From positions 149,749,640 to 149,809,639 of the forward strand of contig CM043955.1 of NCBI GenBank assembly GCA_014529385.2: a DNA stretch of 60,000 nucleotides, written 5' to 3'. The notes beneath the pieces were generated by a model. That model searched no databases. It had not been told where the DNA came from and was given only the letters and a program-made list of their open reading frames with translations. The DNA comes from Adiantum capillus-veneris. Lineage: Eukaryota; Streptophyta; Polypodiopsida; Polypodiales; Pteridaceae. Both the position numbers and the translations under genes were made by a program. Of the stretch, positions 22,757 through 33,007 are shown one piece after another (position 1 is the stretch's first letter; every line of letters starts with the position of its first letter).

Positions 22757-23502
22757 ACCCTTACTTCATCACGCATCGGGCGCGCTCTCGTCTTCACCGC
22801 TCATGTCTTACAGAGCATAAGCCATAAAGATCACTTGCAAGAGAAGGATCCATATTTGTTTCGAGTCACTGTTTTTCTTAGAAGCAATGCCATGCAGATG
22901 TTGATGTCTATAGCTTGTCGCACACTCCAAGGACTTGGCATTGGGCAAGCTTCCAAGAAATTGTTTGCCCGAAGTTGTATGGTTTCTGACATCTTCCTTC
23001 GGAGTCCAACTTCTAATAGAGTGGGGTATCCTCAAATGCTTGCCACGGAAACCCTAGCAGGATACAACTTGAAGTTTTTGGACATCTCTCACCAGGTGTC
23101 TCTTCTCAAGCTAATAACCTTGGAGGTCTGGTGTGATTGCTATGTCTTGGGACTACCATCGCCGCCAGAGTAAGATTGTCTGTCCAAGAGCTGATGGACC
23201 ATGCTACGGTCGACTACGATCTTATGGAAGGAACCTAACCCTAATTTTTGGTGCAGGTTTCAGGATGGAGAGTCAATCGACTTTTCGAGCTCGAGTGATG
23301 TCGAGATTGCTTTTTAAGTTTGAATTTTGTCTCAGAATCTGTTTGAGAACTTGTTTGGTGATCTTGTTTGGAATTTGTTTGAAATGGATGGTATCTGTTT
23401 TGAACTTGTCTTGGTGCCGATTTGAAATGTTTGAATGTGGTTTTAATACTGGTTTCAATGATTGGTGATTCATTTGGTTTCAATGATGCGTGGAGTAGTG
23501 AG
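22757..23502 (+). pseudogene. Leader and gag of element B (inverted copy of A)
   Basis: The plus strand encodes FRVTVFLRSNAMQMLMSIA, then ASKKLFARSCMVSDIFLRS and LAGYNLKFLDIS, the same gag as in element A but with a single core and the WW of the core lost. The sequence then follows the element A order through GGTTTTAATACTGG up to TGGAGTAGTGAG at 23502, where it stops abruptly at copia sequence. In element A the equivalent point (TGGAGTACTGAG) runs on into the 3' non-coding region. Confidence 0.7.
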
Positions 23503-23590
23503 TCATTTGGTCCAATGATCAGCAACTTATCTACATAAAGAACCACAATGAGAAGTACATCACCCTCACGCTTTACATACAATGTGCTTT

Positions 23591-23968
23591 CTATTGGACT
23601 GTTATGAAAGCCTTCTTTGACCCAATGGTGTCAGCTTTCGCATACCAAGCACGAGGAGATTGCTTCAACCCATACAAAGCCTTGTTACATTTGCACACTT
23701 TGTCCTCTTGTCCTTTCTTGACAAAACCGCGAGGCTGCGTTACATAAACTTCCTCAAATATGTCACCATTCAAGAAAGCAATAACAATGTCTGATTGATG
23801 TACATCCCAACCAAAATGAGCTGCCAATGCACATAGAAAACGCACAGTAGTCATACGACAAGTGGGAGCAAAGGTCTCTTCATAATCTATGCCTTTTTGT
23901 TGTGCATAACCCTTTGCAACAAGTCGAGCCTTATGGCGATCGATCTCACCATCCAGCTTGCGTTTCAA
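23591..23968 (-). pseudogene. Copia-1 RT N-terminal segment
   Basis: An open stretch with RHKARLVAKGYAQQKGIDYE, VHQSDIVIAFLNGDIFEEVY and ALYGLKQSPRAWY, the fingers/palm region of copia reverse transcriptase. A deletion after AWYAKADT shifts the frame relative to copia-2, and the segment that follows carries YVDK instead of YVDD. Confidence 0.85.
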
Positions 23969-24472
23969 CTTGTAAACCCACTTTGTACCAATGGCCTTTT
24001 TGCCAAGAGGCAGATCACATAAAGTCCACGTGTCATTTTCTATAAGTGCATCATATTCTGATTACATGGCAGCCATCCAATTTTTTGAATTCTGTGCTTC
24101 ATCAAAAGACAGAGGCTCCGCAACATCATGTAAGCTAGACACAGCCAAAGCATAACAATTTGATGCATAAGATGCATGGCAAGAGCCTGAACGAGTACGA
24201 CTAGACAAAGGTGCATCCAATTTACTGTCACGCAAAGTGTGCATCAGCCATTTTGGCATACCTCTAGCCTCCTCATTTTCAGTCCTTTCCTCATCAAGTA
24301 CATCATGTACATTTGCATCGGTAATAGGCTGATCTGTAACATTTTCAGAAACCCCCATAGGCTGTACATTTGCCTCATTGGAACTTACATTCGTATTTCC
24401 ACCACTGAAAAGAGGCAACAAAGTGTCATAAATGTCCTGTGAGCTTACATTACTGTCTCTAGTACATGACAG

Positions 24473-25971
24473 CTAGGGCTGAACAGAATCTTCCACAAAC
24501 ACTACATCCCGTGAAACCAGAATACGTTTTGTTTGCTGATGATACAATCCGTAACCTTTGCTTTCAGCACTATAACCAACAAAAATACATTTGACAGCCT
24601 TATCATCCAATTTTCTGCGCTGTGTTTGTGGCACCAAAGCATATGCCAAACAGCCAAAAACACGCATGTGCTCAATAGAAGGCTTTCTATCATGCCATGC
24701 TTCATATGGAGTAATAGACTGCAAAGCTTTTGTAGGACACCTGTTTAGTACATAAGTGGCACACATGATGACCTCAAGCCAAAAAGAATGCGGCAAAGCT
24801 TGATTTTTGACCATACATCGTGCCATTTCTGTAAGTGACCCGTTTTTCTCTCAGCAACACCATTTTTCTGAGGCGTATAAGGCACTGTACATTGGTGTTT
24901 TATCCCACGCTAGCCAGAAATGCATTAAATTCATGAGACATATACTCCCCCCCTCTATCGGAACGGAGGGTGCCCATAGTACATTTCGAGACATTTTCAG
25001 CCATAGCCAGAAATTGTTTGAAGCACATAAACACTTCGGACTTCGCTTTAAGCGGAAATACCCATGCATGCATTGAGTAATCATCAACGAAAGTCACGAA
25101 GTAAAGGTAATTGCCCAAGGATGGAGTTTGCATGGGCCCACAAACATCACTATGCACAAGCTGCAACCTGCATGTGGCCCGAACTGAACCATCCTTTGGA
25201 AACTTAGAACGCTGTATCTTACCCAAAATACAGCCTTCACAAACATGTTTTGACAGGTGCTTCAAGAGGCGCCAAAGAAGCAACCATATTAGATTTTTGC
25301 AAACGTAGCAAACTGGCAAAATTCAGATGACCAAAACGTGCATGCCAAAGTTTTGCATTTGAAATAGCCCTTGAATCTGCAATTGCATTTGCAAAATTTT
25401 GTCCACACTTGTCATACAAAGTGAGCTTATACAGCCCACGGCACAAAAGCCCAGATGCAATGATTTCATCACAAAAACGGAGATCATGAATTGTACATCT
25501 GTCATCCACAAATTTGACTACAAGTCCAAGTCTAGCAAGTGCAGATACAGACAAAAGATTCTTCTTGATCCCAGGTACATAAAGTGCATCAACAAGTGTG
25601 AAAGAACTGCCATTAACAGCAATAAGCACAATCTTTCCAACTCCATGAACCGGATAAGAGGCATTGTTGGCACAAGTGATTGAATCCCCATGAGGGACAG
25701 ACTCGAGAGAGGTGAACAATTTACGATGTGAGGTAATGTGCTTTGTAGCACCACTGTCGAAATACCACACATGTGAATTTGCAGCAACTGACATGCATCC
25801 ATCATGGATAGCAGGATTGTAAGTGCACTCTGCATCAACATCAGCAACACAGTCTCCTTTTACAGAAGACTCAACAATGGTTGCATTTGTAGTAGAACCA
25901 GCATTTGCAGTGGAAGCACCCTCTTTCTTCTTAGCCTCTTTGGCCTTTAACTTAGGACACTGCTTGATCAA
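24473..25971 (-). pseudogene. Copia-1 protease and integrase
   Basis: Three overlapping open stretches (25971-25237, 25319-24900, 24826-24473) make up one broken gene. The first has the aspartic protease motif DSGATKH and the pre-integrase H..H pair. The second has the C-x2-C and the first two catalytic Asp (HSDVCG, LRSDRGGEY). The third has the downstream integrase block PHSFWLEVIMCATYVLNRCP and VFGCLAYALVP. One-base indels separate them. When intact, the protein cleaves the polyprotein and inserts the cDNA. Confidence 0.85.
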
Positions 25972-26086
25972 GTAATCATTAGCTTTACAATAATGGCAAC
26001 ACTTCTTTGTTTTGCCCTTATCACCAGAATTGTCAGACGATGTGCTGCCAGTAGAAGCATAGAGAACAGAAGTTTTGCCACTCGAG

Positions 26087-26870
26087 TGTAACTAAGTGAG
26101 ACTTAGTAAATAATTAATTTATTTACGAGAAAAAAATTATCTAATTAGTTGTGTGCACATCAGAATAGATTTAGCAATTCTGGGGTCTCAGGTTCGCCCA
26201 AGTTTGGGCCAGTGCACCTCAGGGAGACCCTAGCAAAAAATACCCTGAAGCCCTAGCGATTGGGAAATCGGGTCTTCAATGAAGGGGTAGATAGTAGCCT
26301 CAGATTTCAGGCTCATAAAATTACGCGCGCTAGTGCAAGCACAGGAATGAGATGGGGTCCTTAGACTATTAACCCTAAGGCTTGATTATTTTACGGCCTT
26401 AGGATAAGTTAGTTAAAAGTATTCTTAAATGATTTGCGTTGGACCAAATGGCCGGACAAGTGCGAACAGGTAATGCCAGAGCATTGCTGGCACGGCAATG
26501 CGCTAGGGAGCAGCTAACGTTTTCATTTGTTGCATCTATGTGTGCAGTTGTGCACTTAATTGCACATTGATTTAACTAGAAAAGCACTATGAGGAACTAG
26601 AGCTAGATCAGCCCAAGGGTTTCGTACCCGAGTTTGGGACGTAGATACACGGATCTGAGAGTGGTAGACTCTCGAGTTGGGATCCGAAAGTTGAGATTCC
26701 CAAGGAAGGACATCACGTCCGAGAAAGCGGAGTTATTTTGCACGAGGAAGGACTCTGTAACAGAGTCGGGAAAAGAGTTGGAGGGATGCCATGCTCTGAG
26801 TCTAGAAGGTGAGATCCAGAGGCGAGAACCTTGGTTCTCAAGGATTTGTATAAGGAACGGAACTTCCTTG
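26087..26870 (+). repeat. Probable LTR sequence of an older element, left part
   Basis: Non-coding. Its last third (GAGGAACTAGAGCTAGATCAGC.. through GTGGTAGACT) is repeated at 50333-50405. The Tat element is inserted at 26871 with a CTTG duplication, and the sequence resumes at 36077 and runs to a primer-binding-like site at 36383. The two pieces together therefore probably form one LTR plus leader of an older element. Confidence 0.45.
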
Positions 26871-27846
26871 TGATCCGAGCCTATCACAAATTTTTGTTTA
26901 CTATATTTTGTTGGTTTTCCTTGCTTCTAGAGGTTTACAATAAAAGAAAGAGTGAGAAGAACCTCTTGGAAAAATTAAAAAAATGATTTGATGGGAATTT
27001 TTTCTTGACTAGTTTACCGGAGGTGAAAGGTAGAGGGAGAACCTAGTGGTAAAGGGAAGGGAAAATATGTAAATGTGAAAAGAAAAGATATGATGTGGTT
27101 GTGGAGCCATGCACCCATGATTCAAGGGTCATGAGTGGCTCATATCATCATGGCTTTGGAGCCATATGATGATTCAAACAGATGGGACCCAAGTGGAAGA
27201 CTTGGTAAAGGAAGGAACCAGACATATGATTTTGCTGGATTTTTAAAAAATACTTCCACTCCGAACCAAGAAAAGTTGTCTTCATCAAAGTTGTAGCTGA
27301 TGAGCTGGAGATTCTGACCATATTTTTTTTATAATTTTTGCATCTACGGTCTAGGAGATATGGCCAAAATGGCGGACGCTAGTTTTTTCAACTGTGGTGG
27401 AGACCACCCCCTCTACCTTTACACACACACCCTTCCTTTTCCACATTGAGACCTTCTCTAAAAATCAGCCATTAGTCTTCTCACCCTCCCCTCCTTCCTC
27501 CTCTCTCTCAAGCTCAAAAAACCATCACAAATTCCTTTTCTAATCACCTCTCAAGTCAAGCTTAATCTTGTTGTAATTCATAAGTTCTCATTCAACCCCT
27601 TTCTATTATTACTAAATATGTATTGATTTTATTTAGATTCTTTACAGTTTAAAATAAGGAAGCTCTTGGACTCAAGCTATGGAGGAAGGAGTGAAGACAA
27701 CACAAGTGATGATGGAGCCAATTAGTTGCAAATTGGTCAACAAATCACTTGGAAGGAGCTTCTTCATTGGTTGAATGTCCCTAATCAAGCTTCATTTGTA
27801 CAAATTACACTTGGATCTTAACCTCACTCCTAATCACTCTCTTTCC

Positions 27847-27854
27847 TATATAAA
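27847..27854 (+). promoter_or_regulatory. TATA box in Tat 5' LTR
   Basis: TATATAAA within CCTATATAAAGAGGCC, sitting in the middle of the LTR as expected for the U3/R promoter. The same string is present in the 3' LTR near 35584. Confidence 0.7.
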
Positions 27855-28168
27855 GAGGCCTTCCCCTTTGTAATTTCAAGCCTTCCTCAGTCCCATTGAG
27901 TCTTTGTATCACTCACCATGAGCCCATAAAGCTCATTCATTCACTCTATTCTTGCACATTCTAGAGTGCAAATTGGTTCATGCTAGTAACCTCCCCTCCT
28001 CTTACTTATGTTAATTAAGAGAAATCTTTTATGTGTGTGTGAGAGTGCTTGATGTGATTTTGGCTAATCCTTGAGTGGTTGTTTAGTAATCTACATGCTA
28101 TTTGTGTTGGAAGTGTTTGAAGTATCCATTCCTTGTACACACACTAAAATTAATGCTTCATTCATAGT

Positions 28169-28170
<2 letters not shown>

Positions 28171-28237
<67 letters not shown>
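28171..28237. repeat. (CT)n tract inside the Tat 5' LTR
   Basis: About 33 CT units; the 3' LTR copy (about 35911-35960) has about 25. The 14-bp length difference between the two LTRs is mostly due to this tract. Confidence 0.9.
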
Positions 28238-28242
<5 letters not shown>

Positions 28243-28358
28243 GCGGTCCTAGTCCACGCTTCCAAGATTAGGTGGTGCCCTCATCTCATTTCCCTTGTGG
28301 CGCAACGGAGTTTGTTTTGGTGTAGAGGCCGCCATTCCAAATTTCCTTCGTCATAAAT

Positions 28359-28375
28359 TGGTGCCTCCACTGAGG
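28359..28375 (+). promoter_or_regulatory. Primer-binding site of the Tat element
   Basis: TGGTGCCTCCACTGAGG begins five bases after the LTR end. It starts with the TGG that pairs with tRNA CCA ends. The tRNA is not the initiator-Met type used by the other elements in this window, and I cannot name it from memory. Confidence 0.6.
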
Positions 28376-28403
28376 AGTTCTCAAGCAGCGCTCTGTCAAT
28401 CCT

Positions 28404-28907
28404 ATGAAGGAAGATCCATCAAATTCTCCGAGACTTTCACTATGGTCTCCCCAAGAAGCTCGAGAAAAGAAGTGTCTTTATCGACAAACGGCACGCATGC
28501 GGGTAAAGAGAGTTAACTACACACACCCTTCTTTGCTTCAAGGAAAATCTTGTAGTCATCAAGTCCCTAGATCAAAGCATTGTGTTGAGTGCTTTGTGGC
28601 TAGTGTGAAGACACTTTCTTTGAAGCCTCGACTTCAGGTGGTGAAAGCACTCTCAAACTCGGGTATTAACAAGGTTTTGGAGGGGGAGCTACACATCAAT
28701 GGGGTGCGGTATTGGCAAGAGGCTACATATGGTGATGCACTCCAACTACTACTAGCAAGAAGGCTCAAGGTGGTTGAGAGGGTAGCCATTGAACCCTATG
28801 AACTCTACAAAGCTGAAGATGGTCACACCAAAGCTAGGCTAATCACTGGTGAGCAAATTCTTCGCATCTCTCAAATGGTGGGATCCAAGAGAGCTCAACT
28901 TCAATGA
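28404..28907 (+). CDS. Tat element upstream ORF, 167 codons, unknown function
   Basis: The first ATG after the primer-binding site opens an intact 167-codon frame ending TGA at 28907. The protein is basic in its first half and contains LEGELHINGVRYWQEATYG and RRLKVVERVAIEPYELY in the second half; I see no known domain, signal peptide or membrane segment. Ogre elements, which are related, also carry an extra ORF between the 5' LTR and gag, but I cannot show homology. It stands 33 bp before the first of two small ORFs. It is intact while gag and pol are broken, which could mean recent constraint or simply a small target for mutation. Confidence 0.6.
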   Translation: MKEDPSNSPRLSLWSPQEAREKKCLYRQTARMRVKRVNYTHPSLLQGKSCSHQVPRSKHCVECFVASVKTLSLKPRLQVVKALSNSGINKVLEGELHINGVRYWQEATYGDALQLLLARRLKVVERVAIEPYELYKAEDGHTKARLITGEQILRISQMVGSKRAQLQ

Positions 28908-28940
28908 AGTGCTTCATGGAAGTTTGTATTTAATGCACCA

Positions 28941-29150
28941 ATGAATAATCCCATTTTCTACAGCTTTCAATCAGTTCAGAATATTAGGGTGAATGTGCGC
29001 ATTGATAGAAAGATTTTTTTCCAACAAAGATTGGTCTTCTATTTTGGAGCTGAGAGGTTGAGAGAGATATTGTTGTCCCCTGACCCTATAATATTTCCTA
29101 TTTTGGAGTATAATGTATCTTGTGATGTTCACATCTTCATCTTGCTTTAA
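28941..29150 (+). CDS. Tat element small ORF a (69 codons)
   Basis: Begins MNNPIFYSFQSVQN and ends ..CDVHIFILL. No known domain is recognised; the C-terminal third is hydrophobic. With a one-residue gap it aligns over its whole length with the next ORF: about 24 of 69 positions are identical by eye, including MN at the start, Y..FQ, a central G..RL.EI..S..P and the Y....DV.IF.L ending. It lies 33 bp after the 167-codon ORF and 9 bp before small ORF b, so the three would sit on one transcript ahead of gag. Confidence 0.55.
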   Translation: MNNPIFYSFQSVQNIRVNVRIDRKIFFQQRLVFYFGAERLREILLSPDPIIFPILEYNVSCDVHIFILL

Positions 29151-29159
29151 GCATACTCC

Positions 29160-29372
29160 ATGAATCATAGGGATTTATATGGACCTTTCCAACCTCTTGC
29201 TAGACAAACTGTGCATATAATAGCTAGCACAAAGCTTAGGTTCCAAAACATCATAAAGAACTTACTAGGCCCTCGTCGTCTAGCTGAGATTAATGCATCT
29301 ATCAATCCATTTATTCTACCCTTAATAAGATATGATTTGGGCCTAGACGTTTTCATCTTTGTGCTGTATTGA
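29160..29372 (+). CDS. Tat element small ORF b (70 codons), paralogue of small ORF a
   Basis: Begins MNHRDLYGPFQPLARQ and ends ..LDVFIFVLY, stop TGA at 29372. Its similarity to small ORF a over the full length, same size and same orientation imply an old tandem duplication followed by divergence, with selection on length and on the RL.EI and DV.IF.L motifs. The gag start (29392) follows 19 bp later. Function unknown; possibilities include a structural accessory peptide or a duplicated gag-derived segment. The DNA of the two ORFs is much less alike than the proteins, which argues against recent slippage. Confidence 0.55.
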   Translation: MNHRDLYGPFQPLARQTVHIIASTKLRFQNIIKNLLGPRRLAEINASINPFILPLIRYDLGLDVFIFVLY

Positions 29373-29391
29373 GAGGAAGGCAATCCATTTT

Positions 29392-29976
29392 ATGATGGCT
29401 TTCCCTAATTTTTTTGGGCGTAGTGGGGAAAATGCTGGGGATTTTTTGGATAACTTGGAGATGGCTTTCCTTGTCTCTGGGAGGGATGATGAAGCATTGA
29501 AATTGAGAGCTTTTCCTTTGGTGCTCAAAGAAGAAGCTAGGGTATGGTTCTAGGTTCTAGATCCAACCCAAAGAGCTGATTGGGAGGGATTGAAGGCGGC
29601 TTTCCTACGAAGATTTCAACGAGCCAATTCGGCAGAAGAACTATGGCAACGGCTTCTGGCCCTTCATCAAGTTGACCCTCATGGTTATGCAACCTATGAG
29701 GAAGGTTTTCTGAAACTTTGGGGGCAATGGTCAGACTCACTAAACCCTGGTGAGCGAGCTCCCAATTGCCTCCAAAAGGATCGATTTATCTCAGGATTGT
29801 ACCCCTTGCTAAGGGAGAAGGTAAAGAGCAAATTTCCAAATACTTTTGAAGATGCCTTAAGAATTGCTAGGGAAAAGAATAGAAAGATTCTCTATCAAGC
29901 CCAAGCTGGCCAGCTAGCTTTGGGAGGCAATATCACAACTGTGGAAGCTTCTCAACATACCTCCAAATGTGCCTAA
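29392..29976 (+). pseudogene. Tat element gag (capsid part), one premature stop
   Basis: Start chosen at the ATG-ATG pair 29392/29395 (MMAFPNFFGRSGENAGDFL); an upstream in-frame ATG at 29359 overlaps small ORF b and is less likely. It has the gag core FLDNLEMAFLVSG.., ALKLRAFPLVLKEEARVWF, WEGLKAAFLRRFQ and later RFISGLYPLLREKV. A TAG at 29551-29553 interrupts right after ARVWF; it is one C-to-T change from Gln. The frame ends at 29976, and the coding continues in the next frame (PPNVPNAPDLDRG), so a one-base shift separates capsid from the zinc-knuckle and pol part. Confidence 0.88.
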
Positions 29977-32900
29977 TGCACCAGACCTCGATAGAGGTCA
30001 ACAAGAAGATATGCTCCAACAAATAAACAATCTCACAAACCAGCTCGAGGGGTTGAGAGTAAATCTTGTGCAGGGTGCAAGAAGGCCTATTGAGGGAAAT
30101 GGTGGGAATCGGCCACCAATGCGACGTCAAGCAAGGGAAATGTTGTGTTACAATTGTGGGGAAAATGGCCACGGCATGTATAATTGCCCTCATCCCAGAA
30201 GATATGACTACCTTGTCAGAGGTCCTCGACAACAAGTAAGTCCTCCCCGTGCTAGAGCTCAAGCACAAGAGCAACCGCAACCTCAAATTTTGCAGCCACC
30301 TCGTGCTCAAGCTCAAGCCCCTGCTACTCAACCAAATGTGAGCATCATAAGGATGGAGGAGATCCTCAAGGGCAGAAGCAACCAGGAAGAAATAGCTAAA
30401 GGGAAGATGAAGATAGATGAAGTGGCTACAATGCCTATCAAACGTGTGCGTGTCCAAGATGAAGTAAGTAAAGAAACAAGCAAGGATGCAAGCAATGAAG
30501 CAAGTACATCTCGGGCAACTAAAGATGAAGCCAAGAAAAGAAAGACCCGTACTAGGTCTCAAATTGACATCTCTGATTTCCCTATGGGATCTCGGACACA
30601 ACCTTATGACTTGACAGCTGATGTGAGTTCTCAAGGACCAAAGATTACTTGGCCACAACTACTTCATATCTCCCTAAAACTTCGACGACAATGGTCAAAA
30701 ATGGTGAGCACGAGGGCAAAGCGAAGTAAGCTAGTAAGTGTAATCAAAGCATATGGTCTCAAGGATATAGTGTCTTTGGTGGAGGCTCAAATCAAGGGAC
30801 AACGGATTCCAAAAACTTACATTGACAGTGGAGCAGAGGTTTGTGTCATGACAGAAAAGCTAATGCATCAATTGGGTTTAGAGATAATGGAATCATCAAA
30901 CTTTAGGGCAAAAATGGCCAATAATGTCTCTGTCACTTGTGTGGGTGTAGTGAAAGCTTTGAGAGTTTCTGTTTTTGGAATCACTACAGAGGTTGATGCT
31001 TATGTGATGCCAGTAAAGGGAGAAGGATACCCCCTTATTTTAGGACGACCTTGGCTCATGGGTATAGGAGCTAGGCAAGATTGGGCAACAGGAGACTTGG
31101 AGTTGAGGCCTCGCGTGGGTGGCCATAGTCGGAAGGTGGTTTATAACTTGAAGAATGGGCGACAAGAGAACCTTGAACTAGAGACGTCAGCTGATGAGTG
31201 GAGCTCAAGTGGATGCTCCTCATCCATGGACAAGGAAGAGAGTTCAAGTGAAGAGAGTGATAGCACTCTCGAAGTCATGGGCGTCACTATAAAGGAAACT
31301 ACCTCATCAGAAGACAACCCAAGGATCCAAATGGAGAATGTGTGGGATGCCAGCCTAGAGAAGATGTTATCCAAGAATATAAAGGAAGAAGAAAAGGAGG
31401 ATTATGTAAATGTTCTCAAGAAGCATGCATCATTGTTTATTTCTGATTACACTCACATTACAGGTGTCACTGTAGTGAAGCATCATATCCATCTAAAAGA
31501 AGGGAGCAAGCCATTAGTACAAAAACTAAGAAGATTAGGAGTTGTGCAACAAAATGCACTGTTGTCCGAGGTGAAGAGACTCTGAGAAGCAAGATTCATA
31601 TACCCAGTAGAAGATTCAGAATGGATCTCCCCAGTAGTGGTGAGGCCAAAGAAGAATGGTAAATGGCGAGTGTGCGTGGATTACAAGCCACTAAATGTTG
31701 CAACAAAGAGGGACCACTTCCCTCTCCCATTTCAAGATGAGATTCTAAATGAAGTAGCAGGCCATGAGCGATACACAGTGTGTGATGGCTACTCTGGCTA
31801 CTTTCAAATACGCATTGCAGAGGAGGACCAGAAAAAGACTACTTTCATCACACCATGGGGCTGTTTTGCATTTCGAGTCATGCCTTTTGGTCTCACCAAC
31901 GCTCCAGCCACCTTTCAACGATTCATGAACATGGTCTTCCAACCTTACTTTGGTAAGTCCATAAGGGTTTTCATAGATGACTTTTGTATTTACAGCTTCA
32001 AAAGTATGTATCTCGGCAAGATTGATGAAGGATTTACTCGTTTAGCTAAGTTGGGTGGACAACTAAACAAGGACAAATGTCACATTGGGGAAAGCAAGGT
32101 TACACTATTGGGGCATGTAGTGTCCATTGATGGAATCGAGGTAGATTCTGAAAAGATAGAAACATTGCTAAATCTACCTTCCCCAACTTCCATCAAACAA
32201 TTAATCTCTTTCTTGCAAAAGCTAAGATATTTGAGTAGATTCATACACTTACTCTCCCAAGTGATATTTCCTCTACAACAGCTGACTCGTCAAGAGACGC
32301 TTGTTTGGAGTGAAGAAAGTGATGGGCATTTTAGAGAGATTAAAAAAATGTTAGGGTCACTCCCTGTAATTCTCCAACCTTGTTGGGAAGAAACATTCTT
32401 TGTAAATCCTAGTGTGGGAGAAGAGGCCATTGGTGCTGCCCTCCTACAAAAAGATCCAAAAACATCCTTTATGAGGCCTGTGTATTTTGCTAGCCGCTTC
32501 ATGGAAAACACAGAGAAGGCCTACACCTTGATGGAACAGCTAGTGTTAGCTCTCATGTTTGCGGTAACCAAATTTCGGCCATATTTGCTGCCGAAGAGGT
32601 TTGTAATTATCACCGTGGAGGATATGTTTCCCTATGCACTACAACATATGGAAATCTCTGACGAAATAGCAAAGTGGGTGGTGCGACTTCAAGAGTTTGA
32701 TTATACAATACAGGTTGAAAGAACAACTCGAGCATGCTTAGCCGACATTTTAACAAACAAGTGCTATGAAAAAGTTTTCCATTTGAAGATAAAGGAACTT
32801 CCACCACCTCCAGCTCTAGAGGCTTTGGTCAATGCTTATAGCCTCTACTTTGATGGAGCATACAAGAGAACCAAGGATAAGGCAGCTGCAGGCATCGTGG

Positions 32901-33007
32901 TCTTATCTCCATTGGGAGAGAGGATCCATGGTGAAGGGATCGCTCTAGAAGATGTCCACTCCAACAATGAAGCAGAATATCAAGCTCTAATTCATGGCCT
33001 TTGTTGA
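29969..33007 (+). pseudogene. Tat element nucleocapsid, protease, RT and RNase H
   Basis: One frame with two in-frame stops. In order: zinc knuckle CYNCGENGHGMYNC (30146-30187); a Pro/Gln-rich and then charged linker; aspartic protease YIDSGAEVCVM with LILGRPWLMGIG; a TGA (31583-31585, one change from CGA) before the RT domain; RT with FIYPVEDSEWISPVVVRPKK, YSGYFQI, FGLTNAPATFQR and catalytic FIDDF (about 31970-31984); a connection/RNase H domain in which the usual DAS is NPS, so likely inactive; and the start of a second RNase H with YFDGAYKR and NNEAEYQALIHGL. A second TGA at 33005-33007 splits that domain. Reverse transcription of the element RNA is its role. Confidence 0.92.

Larger units (their letters stand above)
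23503..26086 (-). mobile_element. Copia element, 5' half only (copia-1)
   Basis: Minus-strand Ty1/copia sequence of the same family as the complete copia at 39473-44478. It covers the end of gag, protease (VWYFDSGATKHITSH), gag-pre-integrase (LWHARFGHLNF), integrase (CEGCILGK.., HSDVCGPMQTPS, FVDDYS, LRSDRGGEYMSHEF) and the first part of RT (ARLVAKGYAQQKGIDY, GLKQSPRAWY), then breaks at 23503 inside RT. The catalytic YVDD reads YVDK. Indels near 25247, 24909 and 24850 shift the frame. The gag start is missing beyond 26086. The rest of RT plus RNase H of the same family begins at exactly the same point at 51796 on the other strand. Confidence 0.9.
26871..28353 (+). repeat. 5' LTR of the Tat element
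   Basis: 1483 bp from TGATCCGAGCCTATC to CCTTCGTCA, matching 34608-36076. It contains a TATA box (27847-27854) that would start transcription and a (CT)n tract at 28171-28237. Confidence 0.95.

Noticed and set aside
29933-30658. A 241-codon frame on the minus strand
   Set aside because: It is the shadow of the Tat nucleocapsid/linker region, whose zinc knuckle and protease are on the plus strand.
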